Origin: an uncultured Gammaproteobacteria bacterium
GTDB lineage: Bacteria > Pseudomonadota > Gammaproteobacteria > PS1 > Pseudothioglobaceae
Reading direction: 5' to 3'
DNA length: 64,000 nt
Assembly: GCA_902509905.1 (NCBI GenBank)
Contig: CABWZI010000001.1
Span: 60,554-124,553 of the forward strand
This document shows positions 27,686 through 36,922 of this stretch, piece by piece. A program made the position numbers and the translations under genes. How positions within the stretch are numbered: position 1 is the first letter of the stretch; each line of letters starts with the position of its first letter. The notes below the pieces were generated by a model, which saw only the letters and a program-made list of their open reading frames with translations, ran no database searches and was not told the DNA's origin.

Positions 27686-28759
27686 ATGTCAAAAATACTG
27701 ATTCTGCCTGGCGACGGCATAGGGATAGAAATTATGGCTCAAGCCGTTAAAGTCATTGATTCATTAAATAGGAATCATGCAATGGGGATGACTCTTGTCA
27801 ATGGACTCCTTGGTGGAACAGCTTATGATGAAACAGGTTCGCCTTTTCCTGATGAGACGATTAGGATTGCAAAAGAGTGCGACTCAATTTTGCTGGGAGC
27901 TGTTGGTGGTCCTAAATGGGAGTCACTCGAAAGAAGTTTAAGGCCAGAAAGAGGTTTATTGGGCATACGTTCTGAGCTTGAGCTTTTTTCAAATCTAAGG
28001 CCAGCAATCCTATATCCACAACTAGCTTCTGCATCCAGCCTTAAAAATGAGATTGTATCCGGTCTTGACTTAATGATTGTTCGCGAGCTTGTTGGAGGTA
28101 TCTATTTTGGAGAGCCAAGAGGAGTTGAAATCAAAAATGGTGAGCGCTTTGGAGTCAATTCTGCGACCTATTATGAATCTGAGATTGCAAGAATTGGACA
28201 TTCTGCTTTTCAGATAGCTCAAAAGAGGGATGGTCGAGTCTGTTCTGTTGATAAAGCAAATGTTCTTGAGGTTTCTGAGCTTTGGAGAGATGTGATGGAG
28301 GAAGTATCAAAAGAATATTCAGATGTAAAACTTTCTCATTTATACGTTGATAATGCAGCTATGCAGCTCGTGAGAGATCCTAAGCAGTTTGATGTCATGG
28401 TTACCAGTAATCTTTTTGGAGATGTTCTTTCTGATTGTGCAGCAATGCTAACTGGCTCGATCGGTATGCTGCCCTCAGCATCATTAGATAAAAATAACTT
28501 TGGTATGTATGAGCCTATTCATGGTTCTGCCCCAGATATAGCTGGCAAAGATATTGCAAATCCATTAGCAACTATCTTGTCAGTGTCTATGATGTTGAGA
28601 TACTCGCTTAACCAAGCAGAGCTGGCTGAAAAAATTGATTCTGCGGTAAGCGATGTCTTGGATCAAGGATACAGAACAAAGGATATTGCTGGCGACAGTC
28701 AAAAAGTAGTTGGAACAGAAGAAATGGGTGATCTTGTTGTTAAGGCTTTAGAGTCTTAG
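27686..28759 (+). CDS. leuB: 3-isopropylmalate dehydrogenase
   Basis: A 357-residue NAD-dependent oxidative decarboxylase of leucine biosynthesis. It has the N-terminal '[12 protein letters not shown]', '[10 protein letters not shown]', '[10 protein letters not shown]' with substrate arginines, '[12 protein letters not shown]' with the catalytic lysine, and '[15 protein letters not shown]' with the metal aspartates, plus '[15 protein letters not shown]' for NAD binding. The leuA, leuC and leuD genes are not in the window. The stop overlaps the convergent glycosylase gene by 4 bases (TTAG). Confidence 0.96.
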   Translation: MSKILILPGDGIGIEIMAQAVKVIDSLNRNHAMGMTLVNGLLGGTAYDETGSPFPDETIRIAKECDSILLGAVGGPKWESLERSLRPERGLLGIRSELELFSNLRPAILYPQLASASSLKNEIVSGLDLMIVRELVGGIYFGEPRGVEIKNGERFGVNSATYYESEIARIGHSAFQIAQKRDGRVCSVDKANVLEVSELWRDVMEEVSKEYSDVKLSHLYVDNAAMQLVRDPKQFDVMVTSNLFGDVLSDCAAMLTGSIGMLPSASLDKNNFGMYEPIHGSAPDIAGKDIANPLATILSVSMMLRYSLNQAELAEKIDSAVSDVLDQGYRTKDIAGDSQKVVGTEEMGDLVVKALES

Positions 28760-29379
28760 TATTGAACATCTTCACTGTCAATAGATTTCCATAGAAACCA
28801 GCACGCAACGCTTCTATAAGGCTTCCATTGTTCAGAAATTTCTATAATCTGATTTTTGCTAAGAATATTTCCGTCGCCATAAATCTGATTCATAGCTCTA
28901 ATAATTCCAATATCTTTTATTGGAAAGATGTCTTTTTCGAGTAAATAAAACATACCAAACATTTCAGCAGTCCAAGGACCCACTCCTTTAATGGTTATTA
29001 ATTCTTGATAGACGCTCTCAAATGACCGGTCCTCCCAGTGTGAATGATCTTTGATTGAGAAAGAAATAAAATGATTACATATATTAATAAGATATTGAGT
29101 CTTTTGTTTTGATAGGCCACAGGCCTTGAGATCATCAAAACTTAATGAAAGTACATTTTCTGGCTTTATTTGTCCAATTTTATTTGCCAACTTTCCCCAT
29201 ACACTCGCAGCTGCTTGGACAGATATCTGCTGACCAACTATTGCCCTAAGTAAAGTTTCTAATGCTTCACCCCTAGATGAAATAATATAATCATCGTGCT
29301 TCAAGAGCAGCCCTTCTAGGCTAGGGTCAACTTTAGATAAAAATTCTTTGGATTGTTGCCAGTATTTGGGTTCAGTCAT
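28756..29379 (-). CDS. DNA-3-methyladenine glycosylase II-like (AlkA family)
   Basis: A 207-residue base-excision repair glycosylase with the helix-hairpin-helix-GPD motif. '[15 protein letters not shown]' is near residue 45, '[15 protein letters not shown]' is the hairpin, and '[11 protein letters not shown]' carries the catalytic aspartate. These enzymes remove alkylated purines. I favour the ATG at 29379 because homologues begin near 'MTEPKYW'; in-frame ATG codons at 29439 and 29424 would add up to 20 residues that do not look like the family. No iron-sulfur cluster cysteines are present, which excludes MutY/Nth. Confidence 0.85.
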   Translation of the reverse strand: MTEPKYWQQSKEFLSKVDPSLEGLLLKHDDYIISSRGEALETLLRAIVGQQISVQAAASVWGKLANKIGQIKPENVLSLSFDDLKACGLSKQKTQYLINICNHFISFSIKDHSHWEDRSFESVYQELITIKGVGPWTAEMFGMFYLLEKDIFPIKDIGIIRAMNQIYGDGNILSKNQIIEISEQWKPYRSVACWFLWKSIDSEDVQY

Positions 29380-29469
29380 ATGGAAGATTTTTTGAATTAA
29401 GTGGCGATTTAGTATAGAAGACATTGTCGTATAATTCATAGTAATTGAACAAAAAATTAGGATACATCT

Positions 29470-30357
29470 ATGGGCAGTAAAAAAAATGTAACTTTCATCG
29501 GTCTAGGCACAATGGGATATCCAATGGCAGGACATTTATCAAATTCTGGACTTTTCAACGTCTGTGTTTTTAATCGATCATTAGAAAAATCTGCTAAGTG
29601 GGGTAATGAATACCAAGGTAAAGTTGCTCAAACAATTGAAGAAGCTGTCTCAGATGCTGATGTAGTTATCACATGTACTGGCAGGGACGAAGATATGATG
29701 GAAATTGTATTTTCGAAAGGTGGGATGTTGTCCTTTCTAAAAAGTGGCTCTATATTTATTGACCACACGACGACATCTTGCAAACTCGCAAAGCACTTAA
29801 ATGAATCTCTGGGTGCTAAAGAAATTGACTTTATTGATGCACCGGTTAGTGGTGGCGAAGCTGGCGCTATAGATGGTGTTCTAAGTGTTATGGCAGGAGG
29901 AGACCAGGCTGTTTTAGAGTCATGTGAATCTATTATTAATACATATTCAAAGAGTATTACTTTAATGGGGGAGGCTGGGTCAGGTCAATTAGCGAAAATG
30001 GTTAATCAAATCTGTATTGCTGGACTATTGCAAGGACTATCAGAGGGTTTGCTTTTTGCCGAGGCTGAAAATCTAGATATGGATAAATTATTATCTGCTA
30101 TATCTGGAGGCGCTGCCCAATCATGGCAAATGGTGAATAGGGGCAAAACGATGCATCAAAGGGAGTTTGATTTTGGTTTTGCAATTAAGTGGATGGTGAA
30201 AGATTTAGGGTATTGTTTGGATCAAGCTCAAGGAAATGCAACTAATTTAACTTTTACTCAAGAGGTTTATGATAGATACATTAACCTAATGGATAAAGGC
30301 CATACATATAGTGATACATCAGCATTAATGGTCTTTGATGAGCTGAATCGAAAGTAA
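29470..30357 (+). CDS. 3-hydroxyisobutyrate dehydrogenase-like (beta-hydroxyacid dehydrogenase)
   Basis: A 295-residue NAD(P)-dependent oxidoreductase. The cofactor motif is 'IGLGTMGYPMAGHL' (about 10-23), the substrate motif 'DAPVSGGEAGA' (about 127-137), and the catalytic lysine lies in 'GSGQLAKMVNQ'. Family members oxidise 3-hydroxyisobutyrate, tartronate semialdehyde or related acids, and the exact substrate cannot be set by sequence alone. The methylmalonate-semialdehyde dehydrogenase at 62407-63906 could be the next step if this acts in valine breakdown, but the genes are far apart. A strong AT-rich inverted repeat follows the stop. Confidence 0.85.
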   Translation: MGSKKNVTFIGLGTMGYPMAGHLSNSGLFNVCVFNRSLEKSAKWGNEYQGKVAQTIEEAVSDADVVITCTGRDEDMMEIVFSKGGMLSFLKSGSIFIDHTTTSCKLAKHLNESLGAKEIDFIDAPVSGGEAGAIDGVLSVMAGGDQAVLESCESIINTYSKSITLMGEAGSGQLAKMVNQICIAGLLQGLSEGLLFAEAENLDMDKLLSAISGGAAQSWQMVNRGKTMHQREFDFGFAIKWMVKDLGYCLDQAQGNATNLTFTQEVYDRYINLMDKGHTYSDTSALMVFDELNRK

Positions 30358-30366
30358 TAAATTGAA

Positions 30367-30400
30367 TGATTATTTTTCCTTTACTATTGAAAAATAATCA
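30367..30400. repeat. 12-bp perfect AT-rich inverted repeat
   Basis: TGATTATTTTTC (30367-30378) pairs with GAAAAATAATCA (30389-30400) across a 10-base loop. It lies 10 bases after the dehydrogenase stop and before nudE. There is no following T-tract, so it may be a weak terminator, an RNA-stabilising stem or an operator for nudE-aat. Confidence 0.6.
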
Positions 30401-30438
30401 ATCATTAATTTATTCTAAATTACAAGCAATGGCATAAT

Positions 30439-30996
30439 ATGACTATGAGGAAAATGCCCAAACTTACCAATATTCACACTGTCGCTCAGAGTCGAATTTT
30501 TAATCTTGAATCCATGGATGTTGAGTTTTCAAATGGAGCAACTCGGGTTTATGAAAGATTAATGTCAAGAGGTAATGGAGCTGTTCTAGTTATCCCAATG
30601 ATTGATGATGAAACAGTTTTAATGATATATGAGTTTTCTGGTGGAACTGAAAGATATGAGTTAGGTTTGACTAAGGGCAAAATTGATAAAGGAGAAACCC
30701 CAGTTGAGGCTGCTGGGAGAGAGCTTAAAGAAGAAATTGGTTACGGCGCAAACAAATTAACTTTTTTAAAAACAATCACCCTTGCTCCAGGCTATCAGTC
30801 TAGCGAAACGCATATTGTTTTGGCTGAAGAGCTTTACGAAGAGACTGCAGAAGGTGATGAGCCAGAACCGTTAGAAATTGTTCCTAAAAAACTTTCAGAT
30901 ATAGAGCAGTTAACATATTCAGAGGATTTAACCGAGGCTAGAAGTATACTTGCACTCTACATGGCAAGGGATATTATCAATAATCGAAAAGAGTGA
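30439..30996 (+). CDS. nudE: ADP compounds hydrolase NudE (Nudix)
   Basis: A 185-residue Nudix hydrolase. The Nudix box starts at 'GKIDKGETPVEAAG' and ends 'RELKEEIGY', with the REx2EE metal glutamates. The preceding 'YEFSGGTERYELGLTKG' and the N-terminal 'RIFNLESMDVEFSNG' match NudE, which hydrolyses ADP-ribose, NADH and diadenosine polyphosphates. It overlaps the aat start by 4 bases. In many gammaproteobacteria nudE adjoins cysQ, but here cysQ lies elsewhere. Confidence 0.9.
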   Translation: MTMRKMPKLTNIHTVAQSRIFNLESMDVEFSNGATRVYERLMSRGNGAVLVIPMIDDETVLMIYEFSGGTERYELGLTKGKIDKGETPVEAAGRELKEEIGYGANKLTFLKTITLAPGYQSSETHIVLAEELYEETAEGDEPEPLEIVPKKLSDIEQLTYSEDLTEARSILALYMARDIINNRKE

Positions 30997-31652
30997 TTCA
31001 AATCCCCTCATCCTTTTGGCTTAATGCTGATGAAATAAAATTTCCAGATATAAAATTAGCTCTCAAAGAACCAAATGGCCTAATAGGAATAGGTGGTGAT
31101 TTATCTGTTGAAAGATTATTACATGCTTATTCAAATGGAATCTTTCCTTGGTATGGAAAAGATGAGCCAATATTGTGGTATTCTCCTGACCCTAGAATGG
31201 TCATTACGCCTGAGGCTTTTCATCTTTCAAAAAGCTTAAGAAAGACTATTAACTCATCAAGATTTAATGTCTCAGTGAATACTGTTTTTCCTGAAGTAAT
31301 GCACCAGTGTCAAAATGTCCCTAGAGCTGGACAGTCTGGAACCTGGATAAGTGATGAGATGATTTCAGCTTACTGTAAACTTTATGATGCAGGATATGCG
31401 CACTCCTATGAAGTTTTTTTGGATAAAAAGCTGGTGGGCGGTTTATATGGAGTTGCGTTAGGAAGTGTTTTTTTTGGAGAGTCAATGTTTTCACTCGTTA
31501 GCAATGCTTCAAAAGTTGCCTTTGCTTACCTTCTGCAAAATAGTGATTATAAATTGATAGACTGTCAGGTGGAAAATAAGCATCTTGAAAGTCTAGGTGC
31601 TTTTAATATGCCTAGAGATTTGTTTATACAACAGCTTAAAGCCTTTGTGTAA
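30993..31652 (+). CDS. aat: Leucyl/phenylalanyl-tRNA--protein transferase
   Basis: A 219-residue enzyme that adds Leu or Phe to proteins with N-terminal Arg or Lys and so marks them for ClpAP degradation. Signatures are 'GLIGIGGDLSVERLLHAYSNGIFPWY', 'WYSPDPRMV', 'GTWISDEMI' and 'VGGLYGVALGSVFFGESMFS'. The start is a GTG at 30993 that overlaps the nudE stop (4 bases, GTGA). The N-terminus is normal for the family, which supports this start. Confidence 0.95.
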   Translation: MIQIPSSFWLNADEIKFPDIKLALKEPNGLIGIGGDLSVERLLHAYSNGIFPWYGKDEPILWYSPDPRMVITPEAFHLSKSLRKTINSSRFNVSVNTVFPEVMHQCQNVPRAGQSGTWISDEMISAYCKLYDAGYAHSYEVFLDKKLVGGLYGVALGSVFFGESMFSLVSNASKVAFAYLLQNSDYKLIDCQVENKHLESLGAFNMPRDLFIQQLKAFV

Positions 31653-31684
31653 AATGATACCTTTGATAAAGTGATGGTGACGCC

Positions 31685-31816
31685 ATGAGAGACCAAATTA
31701 AACTTTTTTTACTTGTTTCGCTTGTTATTACTCTAGCTGCGTGTGGCCGAATGGGCGATTTGGTTCCAATCGATGAGTCACAAGCTGGCTCAATTGAAGC
31801 ATCTACTAGCAGCTAA
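31685..31816 (+). CDS. lptM: Small LptM (YifL)-type lipoprotein
   Basis: A 43-residue lipoprotein. A hydrophobic signal peptide ends in the lipobox 'TLAAC' with the lipidated Cys at residue 20, followed by 'GRMGDLVP', which matches the short conserved 'CGxxGxLxxP' tail of LptM/YifL proteins. In E. coli LptM helps maturation of the LPS translocon LptD/E. The position directly upstream of lysA (12-base gap) is the common context of this family and supports the call. Confidence 0.85.
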   Translation: MRDQIKLFLLVSLVITLAACGRMGDLVPIDESQAGSIEASTSS

Positions 31817-31828
31817 TAGAATAAACAA

Positions 31829-33082
31829 TTGAACGCATTCAATTTTCAAAATAATTGTCTTTATGCTGAGTCTTTACTTGTTAAAGACTTAATGAAATCT
31901 TATGGTTCGCCGCTTTATATTTATTCAAAAAGTCAAATAGAGTTCAATTGGAATCTATTCAAAAAATCTTTTGGAGATCATCCGCATTTAATTTGTTATG
32001 CGGTTAAGGCGAACTCTAATATTGCAGTCTTAAATACTCTAGCAAAACTCGGTTCTGGCTTTGACATCGTATCACTTGGAGAACTTGAAAGGGTAATTGC
32101 TGCAGGAGGAAATCCAAGCAAATGCGTTTATTCGGGAGTTGCTAAAAATGAATACTCAATACAAAAAGCTCTTGAATATGGCATCTATTGCTTTAATGTC
32201 GAGTCTGAAGGTGAGCTAGATTGCATTGATTCAGTGGCTTCATCATTGAATATGACTGCACCTATTTCGATTCGGGTAAACCCGAATGTAGATGCAAATA
32301 CTCATCCTTATATTTCAACAGGCCTAGCAGAAAATAAGTTTGGCGTTGGCGCTGATATTGCCTTCTCAATGTTTAAAAAAGCAGCTTTATCAGAAAATTT
32401 AAAAGTTTGTGGACTTGATTATCATATAGGTTCACAAATAACTGATGTGTCTCCTTTTATAGAGGCGCTAGATCGAGCATTAGAGCTTGTTGAAAAGCTA
32501 AAAACTGAAAACATTTTGATCGACCATCTTGATATTGGTGGAGGTATTGGAGTTAGCTATGACCAAGAGGAAACAATCAATATTGAGGACTATTTGAATT
32601 CTGTTACTAATAGAGTTGATCAGATGAAGATATTGGTTGAGCCTGGACGTTCAATTGTTGGCAATGCAGGAATATTTGTAACAAAAGTAGAATACTTAAA
32701 GCGAAATAATCTAAAGTCGTTTGCAATTGTTGATGGTGCTATGAATGATTTAATTAGGCCTTCATTGTATCAGTCCTATCATCAAGCTGTCTTGATTGAC
32801 GATAACTCGAAGGGTATTAATGATACTTGGGACATCGTTGGCCCTGTTTGTGAGTCTACAGATTTCTTAGCGAAAGATAGAAATCTTACTTTAGAAAAAG
32901 GAGATTACATTGCTATCATGACAGCTGGCGCATATGGATTTGTCCTAAGCTCTAACTATAATTCTAGGCCAAGGGTTCCGGAGATAATGGTTAGTGGCAA
33001 TAAACATAGCACGATTAGAAAAAGAGAAACAATTGATTCCCTTTATGAGAATGAGAGTTTATTTGAAGATGAAATTGACTAA
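31829..33082 (+). CDS. lysA: Diaminopimelate decarboxylase
   Basis: A 417-residue PLP enzyme that makes lysine from meso-diaminopimelate. 'CYAVKANSN' holds the PLP lysine (about residue 55), 'GLDYHIGSQI' and 'LDIGGGIGV' bind phosphate, 'EPGRSIVGNAG' and 'GPVCESTDF' carry the substrate residues. The start is a TTG at 31829 that gives the normal N-terminus. Its last 14 bases overlap yhbY. Lipoprotein gene lptM is immediately upstream, as is common in gammaproteobacteria. Confidence 0.95.
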   Translation: MNAFNFQNNCLYAESLLVKDLMKSYGSPLYIYSKSQIEFNWNLFKKSFGDHPHLICYAVKANSNIAVLNTLAKLGSGFDIVSLGELERVIAAGGNPSKCVYSGVAKNEYSIQKALEYGIYCFNVESEGELDCIDSVASSLNMTAPISIRVNPNVDANTHPYISTGLAENKFGVGADIAFSMFKKAALSENLKVCGLDYHIGSQITDVSPFIEALDRALELVEKLKTENILIDHLDIGGGIGVSYDQEETINIEDYLNSVTNRVDQMKILVEPGRSIVGNAGIFVTKVEYLKRNNLKSFAIVDGAMNDLIRPSLYQSYHQAVLIDDNSKGINDTWDIVGPVCESTDFLAKDRNLTLEKGDYIAIMTAGAYGFVLSSNYNSRPRVPEIMVSGNKHSTIRKRETIDSLYENESLFEDEID

Positions 33083-33368
33083 TAATCAAAAAAAATATTT
33101 AAGATCAATTGCTCATGATTTGAAGCCTTTTGTGATGGTTGGTCAAAATGGCTTAAGTGATTCAGTATTGGCAGAAATTGACTCTACATTGCAAAAGCAT
33201 GAGCTAATAAAGATTAAGTTAAGAGTGGATGATCGTGATGAGAAACAAAACATCATTGAGCGAATTATGGAATTTTCTCACTCACAATTAGTTCAAGTTA
33301 TCGGCGGGGTTCTTGTTATTTACAGGCCTTTTGATGATAACCCTGATATTATCTTACCTAGATCTTAA
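33069..33368 (+). CDS. yhbY: CRM-domain RNA-binding protein YhbY
   Basis: A 99-residue protein with a CRS1-YhbY (CRM) domain that binds pre-50S ribosomes and RNA. 'KLTNNQKKYLRSIAHDLKP' begins the domain, 'VGQNGLSDSV' holds the GxxG loop, and 'QVIGGVLVIYR' ends it. The ATG at 33069 is chosen because it starts the domain; an upstream in-frame codon would overlap lysA much further. It overlaps lysA by 14 bases. Length equals that of E. coli YhbY. Confidence 0.92.
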   Translation: MKLTNNQKKYLRSIAHDLKPFVMVGQNGLSDSVLAEIDSTLQKHELIKIKLRVDDRDEKQNIIERIMEFSHSQLVQVIGGVLVIYRPFDDNPDIILPRS

Positions 33369-33419
33369 TATTTTAAGAGTGTAACAAAGATAAATATGCC
33401 CTTGCATTAATGAATTGAA

Positions 33420-34508
33420 ATGAAGATTGCCCTCAGCGCTGCAGAAACTTCAGGTGATTTGATTGCTTCATCACTAGTGGTTGCTTTAAAGCTTAATGAG
33501 CCAAATTGCATGATTGATGGTTTAGCTGGGGATAAGATGATCAAAGCAGGTTGCCATAGATTATGGCATATGAATGAAGTCAATGTAATGGGCCTGAGTG
33601 AAGTTTTGAGAAAATTGCCATCTATCTTAAAACTCAGAAAGCGGATTTCTAAGCACTATCTTGCAAACAAGCCCGATGTTTTTATCGGCGTTGATTCACC
33701 TGATTTTAATTTTAAGTTAGAGCGAATCCTTAAGAAAAACGGTATAAAAACAATTCATTTAATTAGCCCATCCATATGGGCTTGGCGCTCTAATAGAATT
33801 AAAAAAATTAAGCAATCAACAGATTTAATTCTATGTCTATTTCCTTTTGAAGTTGATTTCTACAGAATGCATAATCAAAAAGCAATCTTTGTAGGGCATC
33901 CACTTGCTGAAACTTTAAAGCCAAGAAAAGATTATCAGTCTAACAATAATGTTCTATTGATGCCTGGTTCTAGAGAATCAGAAATTAAGTCTTTATTGCC
34001 AGAGCTTTTAAAAGCAGCCAAATTAATGAAAGATGAAAATCCAGATCTGATCTTTAATATATCCCTTGCAAATGATCAGCAATTAGACTGGGTTACTAAA
34101 AGTATTGATGGGATAGAAATAGGAGTTAGTGTTGGTGATGCACATGCAAAAATTAGTAACTCAGATTTAGTTATTGTTGCATCAGGAACTGCCGCTCTGG
34201 AGGTTGGCTTGTTGGCCGTACCCATGGTTGTTGTTTACAAACTGTCATATATCAGTTATCAGATCGCGAGCCGTTTGCTTCATACGAGTGAAGTATCTCT
34301 TCCAAATAAAATTTTAGGAAGTAATATTGTTCCAGAATTAATTCAAGAGAATGCTAATGGAAAGAATATCTCTGATCATGCTATGAAGTTATTAGAATCA
34401 GACAATACCAAACTTATTAGAGAATTAGGAAGGATTCATAAATTATTGAAACTCCAATCTAGCACTAAATCAGTTGATGCAATTATTGACTTTGTAAATG
34501 AAAAATGA
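33420..34508 (+). CDS. lpxB: Lipid-A-disaccharide synthase
   Basis: A 362-residue peripheral membrane glycosyltransferase that condenses UDP-2,3-diacylglucosamine with lipid X. It shows 'AAETSGDLIASSLV' at the N-terminus, 'GVDSPDFNFKLE', 'SPSIWAWRSNRIKKI', 'VGHPLAE', 'LLMPGSRESEIKSL' and 'ASGTAALEVGLL'. Other lipid A genes such as lpxA, lpxD and fabZ that usually accompany it are absent here. It overlaps nadC by 11 bases, an unusual partner. Confidence 0.95.
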   Translation: MKIALSAAETSGDLIASSLVVALKLNEPNCMIDGLAGDKMIKAGCHRLWHMNEVNVMGLSEVLRKLPSILKLRKRISKHYLANKPDVFIGVDSPDFNFKLERILKKNGIKTIHLISPSIWAWRSNRIKKIKQSTDLILCLFPFEVDFYRMHNQKAIFVGHPLAETLKPRKDYQSNNNVLLMPGSRESEIKSLLPELLKAAKLMKDENPDLIFNISLANDQQLDWVTKSIDGIEIGVSVGDAHAKISNSDLVIVASGTAALEVGLLAVPMVVVYKLSYISYQIASRLLHTSEVSLPNKILGSNIVPELIQENANGKNISDHAMKLLESDNTKLIRELGRIHKLLKLQSSTKSVDAIIDFVNEK

Positions 34509-35322
34509 TATCAAAAAAATAGTTCAATTAGCTATCTCGGAAGATATTGGAGATGGAGATTTAACTTCGACTTTGCTTGAAAATAAAATGATTGTAGCTG
34601 AGATTGTATGCAGAGAGAATGCAGTCATATGTGGTATTGACTTTGCCAATCTATGTTTTCTGTCAATCGACCCCAAAATTCAAATTACTTGGAATGTTGA
34701 GGATGGCTCTAATGTTATTCCTGGTCAAATCATATGTAGAATTTATGGGTTCGCAAAAACTATAGTTACTGCCGAGAGAGTCGCTCTCAATTTCTTACAA
34801 ATATTAAGTGCTACATCAACTAAAACTGCTGAGTTAGTTGGGTTAATCTCTGGAACAAAAGCAAAATTACTTGACACAAGAAAAACAATACCAGGCCTTA
34901 GAAAGGCTCAAAAATATGCTGTAAAGTGCGGCGGCGGGGTCAATCATAGAATGGGCCTTTATGATTGCATAATGCTAAAAGAGAATCATATCTTAACAAT
35001 TGGCTCACTAGAGGATTCAATAAAAGACGCTGTAATTAATTTTCCTAAAATACCAATAATTGTTGAGGTTGAATCTCTTGATGAGCTTAAATCTGTTCTT
35101 TCGATGACGAATATCACGCGTATATTGTGTGATAATTTTTCTATTCCTGATCTAATAGAGGCTGTCCAAATTTCAAGTGGAGTCTATCCAATCGAGGCTT
35201 CTGGTGGGATTAATGAAGATAATATAATTCAATACGCTGAAACTGGCGTTGACTTTATCTCTATTGGATCTCTTACAAAAGATATTAGATCGATTGACCT
35301 TTCTTTAAGGTTTTCAGACTAG
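34498..35322 (+). CDS. nadC: Quinolinate phosphoribosyltransferase (decarboxylating)
   Basis: A 274-residue enzyme of NAD biosynthesis that makes nicotinate mononucleotide from quinolinate and PRPP. It has the N-terminal 'SEDIGDGDLTSTLL', 'TAERVALNFLQILSATST', 'LDTRKTIPGLRKAQKYAVKCGGG' with substrate-binding Arg/Lys, 'HRMGLYDCIMLKENH', and 'EASGGINEDNI'. It starts within the lpxB 3' end and its stop overlaps that of the convergent cysQ paralogue by 4 bases. Confidence 0.95.
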   Translation: MKNDIKKIVQLAISEDIGDGDLTSTLLENKMIVAEIVCRENAVICGIDFANLCFLSIDPKIQITWNVEDGSNVIPGQIICRIYGFAKTIVTAERVALNFLQILSATSTKTAELVGLISGTKAKLLDTRKTIPGLRKAQKYAVKCGGGVNHRMGLYDCIMLKENHILTIGSLEDSIKDAVINFPKIPIIVEVESLDELKSVLSMTNITRILCDNFSIPDLIEAVQISSGVYPIEASGGINEDNIIQYAETGVDFISIGSLTKDIRSIDLSLRFSD

Positions 35323-36074
35323 GCAGTTGCTATAAATGATGGACTAATAATATCCTCAGTTAGGTTGAACTTTAAGGCTTTATTATCTAGATTAACTACT
35401 GACCCTCCTGCACCTTCGAGTATGCATATACCTGCTGCTGTATCCCACTCAGAGCAACGTCCAAATTTGGGATAATAATGGTAAATTCCCTCAGCAATTA
35501 GGCAAAACTTGAGAGCACTCCCAAGTTTAAATGTTTCAAAATTAGTTTTTAGTTTTAAATGTTCTTTGAGTCCTTTATTATTGATTGAATATCTGCCTAC
35601 AACTATTTTTTTCCATCTCTTAGGCTTTGATGTCAGTATCTTAGATGATTTTGTATTTTCAACCTTGATTGAAGGCTGTTTATTTAGCCGGTAGTAATGT
35701 ACTTGATTAAAGGGCGAATAAATCAATCCAAATGTCGGATAGTTGTTTTTAATCAAAGCAATACTGATACAAAAGTCGGGAGAGCCATCTATAAAGTCTC
35801 TAGTACCATCTAATGGGTCAATCAACCAGTACTCTTTCCATGAAGTTCTGACAGAAAACGGAATATGCGATGATTCCTCTGAGAGAATTGGAATATTTGG
35901 TGTTAATTTTGATAGGGCATTTAATATAAATTCGTGAGAAGCTTTATCGGCTTCAGTGATTGGTGTATTGTCATCTTTAACTGAAAATTCAGTGGAATTT
36001 TTGCGAATATCCATGATTATTTCACCCGCTTGCGAGCTTATATTTAGAAGCTGGGAAATTAATGCTTTATTCAT
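35319..36074 (-). CDS. CysQ / inositol monophosphatase family phosphatase (second copy)
   Basis: A 251-residue member of the same superfamily as 3653-4423. Metal sites are 'LSEESS', 'DPLDGTRDFIDG' (about 81-92) and 'CSEWDTAAGICILEGAGG'. 'ITEADKASHEFIL' is typical of CysQ. It differs strongly from the first copy, so it is an old paralogue and not a recent duplication. The role is either PAP hydrolysis or another sugar or inositol phosphatase step. It is divergent from pepE with a 92-base gap. Confidence 0.82.
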   Translation of the reverse strand: MNKALISQLLNISSQAGEIIMDIRKNSTEFSVKDDNTPITEADKASHEFILNALSKLTPNIPILSEESSHIPFSVRTSWKEYWLIDPLDGTRDFIDGSPDFCISIALIKNNYPTFGLIYSPFNQVHYYRLNKQPSIKVENTKSSKILTSKPKRWKKIVVGRYSINNKGLKEHLKLKTNFETFKLGSALKFCLIAEGIYHYYPKFGRCSEWDTAAGICILEGAGGSVVNLDNKALKFNLTEDIISPSFIATA

Positions 36075-36166
36075 TAAAACATTATATCATTGAGTACATA
36101 ATTATTTTTTGTTGACCTGAATCTTAAGTAAAATTTATTTTTCTTCAACATATTTTTACAATAAAA

Positions 36167-36862
36167 ATGAAAAAACAAGTTTTAGCTATGGGTGGTGGAG
36201 GCTTTACCTCAAAACCTGAAAATCTAAAGTTAGATAAGTATCTGTTATCTCTTAGCAATAAAAAAAACCCAAAAGTTTGCTTTATACCTACTGCGAGTGG
36301 AGATGATGAAAGCTATAGAAGACGATTTTATTCATCCTACAAAAAATTAAACTGTGAGACTAGTCATCTTTCACTGTTTTGGCCTCCAGAGGGAGATTTG
36401 AGAGAGTTTGTTTTAGATAAAGATATCTTTTATGTGGGTGGAGGTAATACTCGCAACCTTATGGTTCTTTGGAAAGAGTGGAGTCTTGATCAATATTTAC
36501 TTGAAGCTTGGAATAACGGAGCTATTATGGCAGGTCTGAGTGCCGGCTCAATATGCTGGTTTGAAAAAGGGCTGACTGACTCCGTGACTGGAAAACTATT
36601 GCCACTGGATTGTCTAGGCTTTTTACCGAACAGTAATTGCCCACACTTTGATAGCGAACCACAACGCAGGCCTGAGTATCATAAGGCTATATTAAATGGC
36701 TCAATGATGAAAGGCATTGCATGTGATGATGGTGTTGCAGCTCATTTTGTTGATGGTGAGCTCGAATGTTGTGTTTCATCTTTACCCAATGCTAAAGCAT
36801 ATTACGTGAGTAATAATAACGGCGTTATTAATGAATCAATAATTGAGCCAAACTACCTCTGA
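36167..36862 (+). CDS. pepE: Peptidase S51 family protein (dipeptidase E-like)
   Basis: A 231-residue peptidase E-like protein. The nucleophile serine sits in 'GLSAGSICWF', preceded by 'YVGGGNTRNLMVLW', and a histidine in 'CPHFDSE' and Asp/Glu residues complete a catalytic site as in family S51. Characterised members hydrolyse Asp-X dipeptides, while others are cyanophycinase-like. Length fits the dipeptidase group. A bidirectional terminator follows 20 bases after the stop. Confidence 0.85.
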   Translation: MKKQVLAMGGGGFTSKPENLKLDKYLLSLSNKKNPKVCFIPTASGDDESYRRRFYSSYKKLNCETSHLSLFWPPEGDLREFVLDKDIFYVGGGNTRNLMVLWKEWSLDQYLLEAWNNGAIMAGLSAGSICWFEKGLTDSVTGKLLPLDCLGFLPNSNCPHFDSEPQRRPEYHKAILNGSMMKGIACDDGVAAHFVDGELECCVSSLPNAKAYYVSNNNGVINESIIEPNYL

Positions 36863-36881
36863 GCCCTTTAAATAAAGCTTC

Positions 36882-36922
36882 AAATATTAAAAAGCCTAGC
36901 TTAACTAGGCTTTTTAATATTT
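36882..36922. terminator. Bidirectional intrinsic terminator between pepE and tRNA-Ile2
   Basis: A perfect 18-bp stem (36882-36899 with 36905-36922) closes over a 5-base loop. The core AAAAAGCCTAG/CTAGGCTTTTT gives a GC-rich top flanked by A and T runs, so it works on both strands. It would end pepE transcription and also the long minus-strand run that finishes with rpoD and tRNA-Ile2. The last base coincides with the encoded CCA end of the tRNA. Confidence 0.92.
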
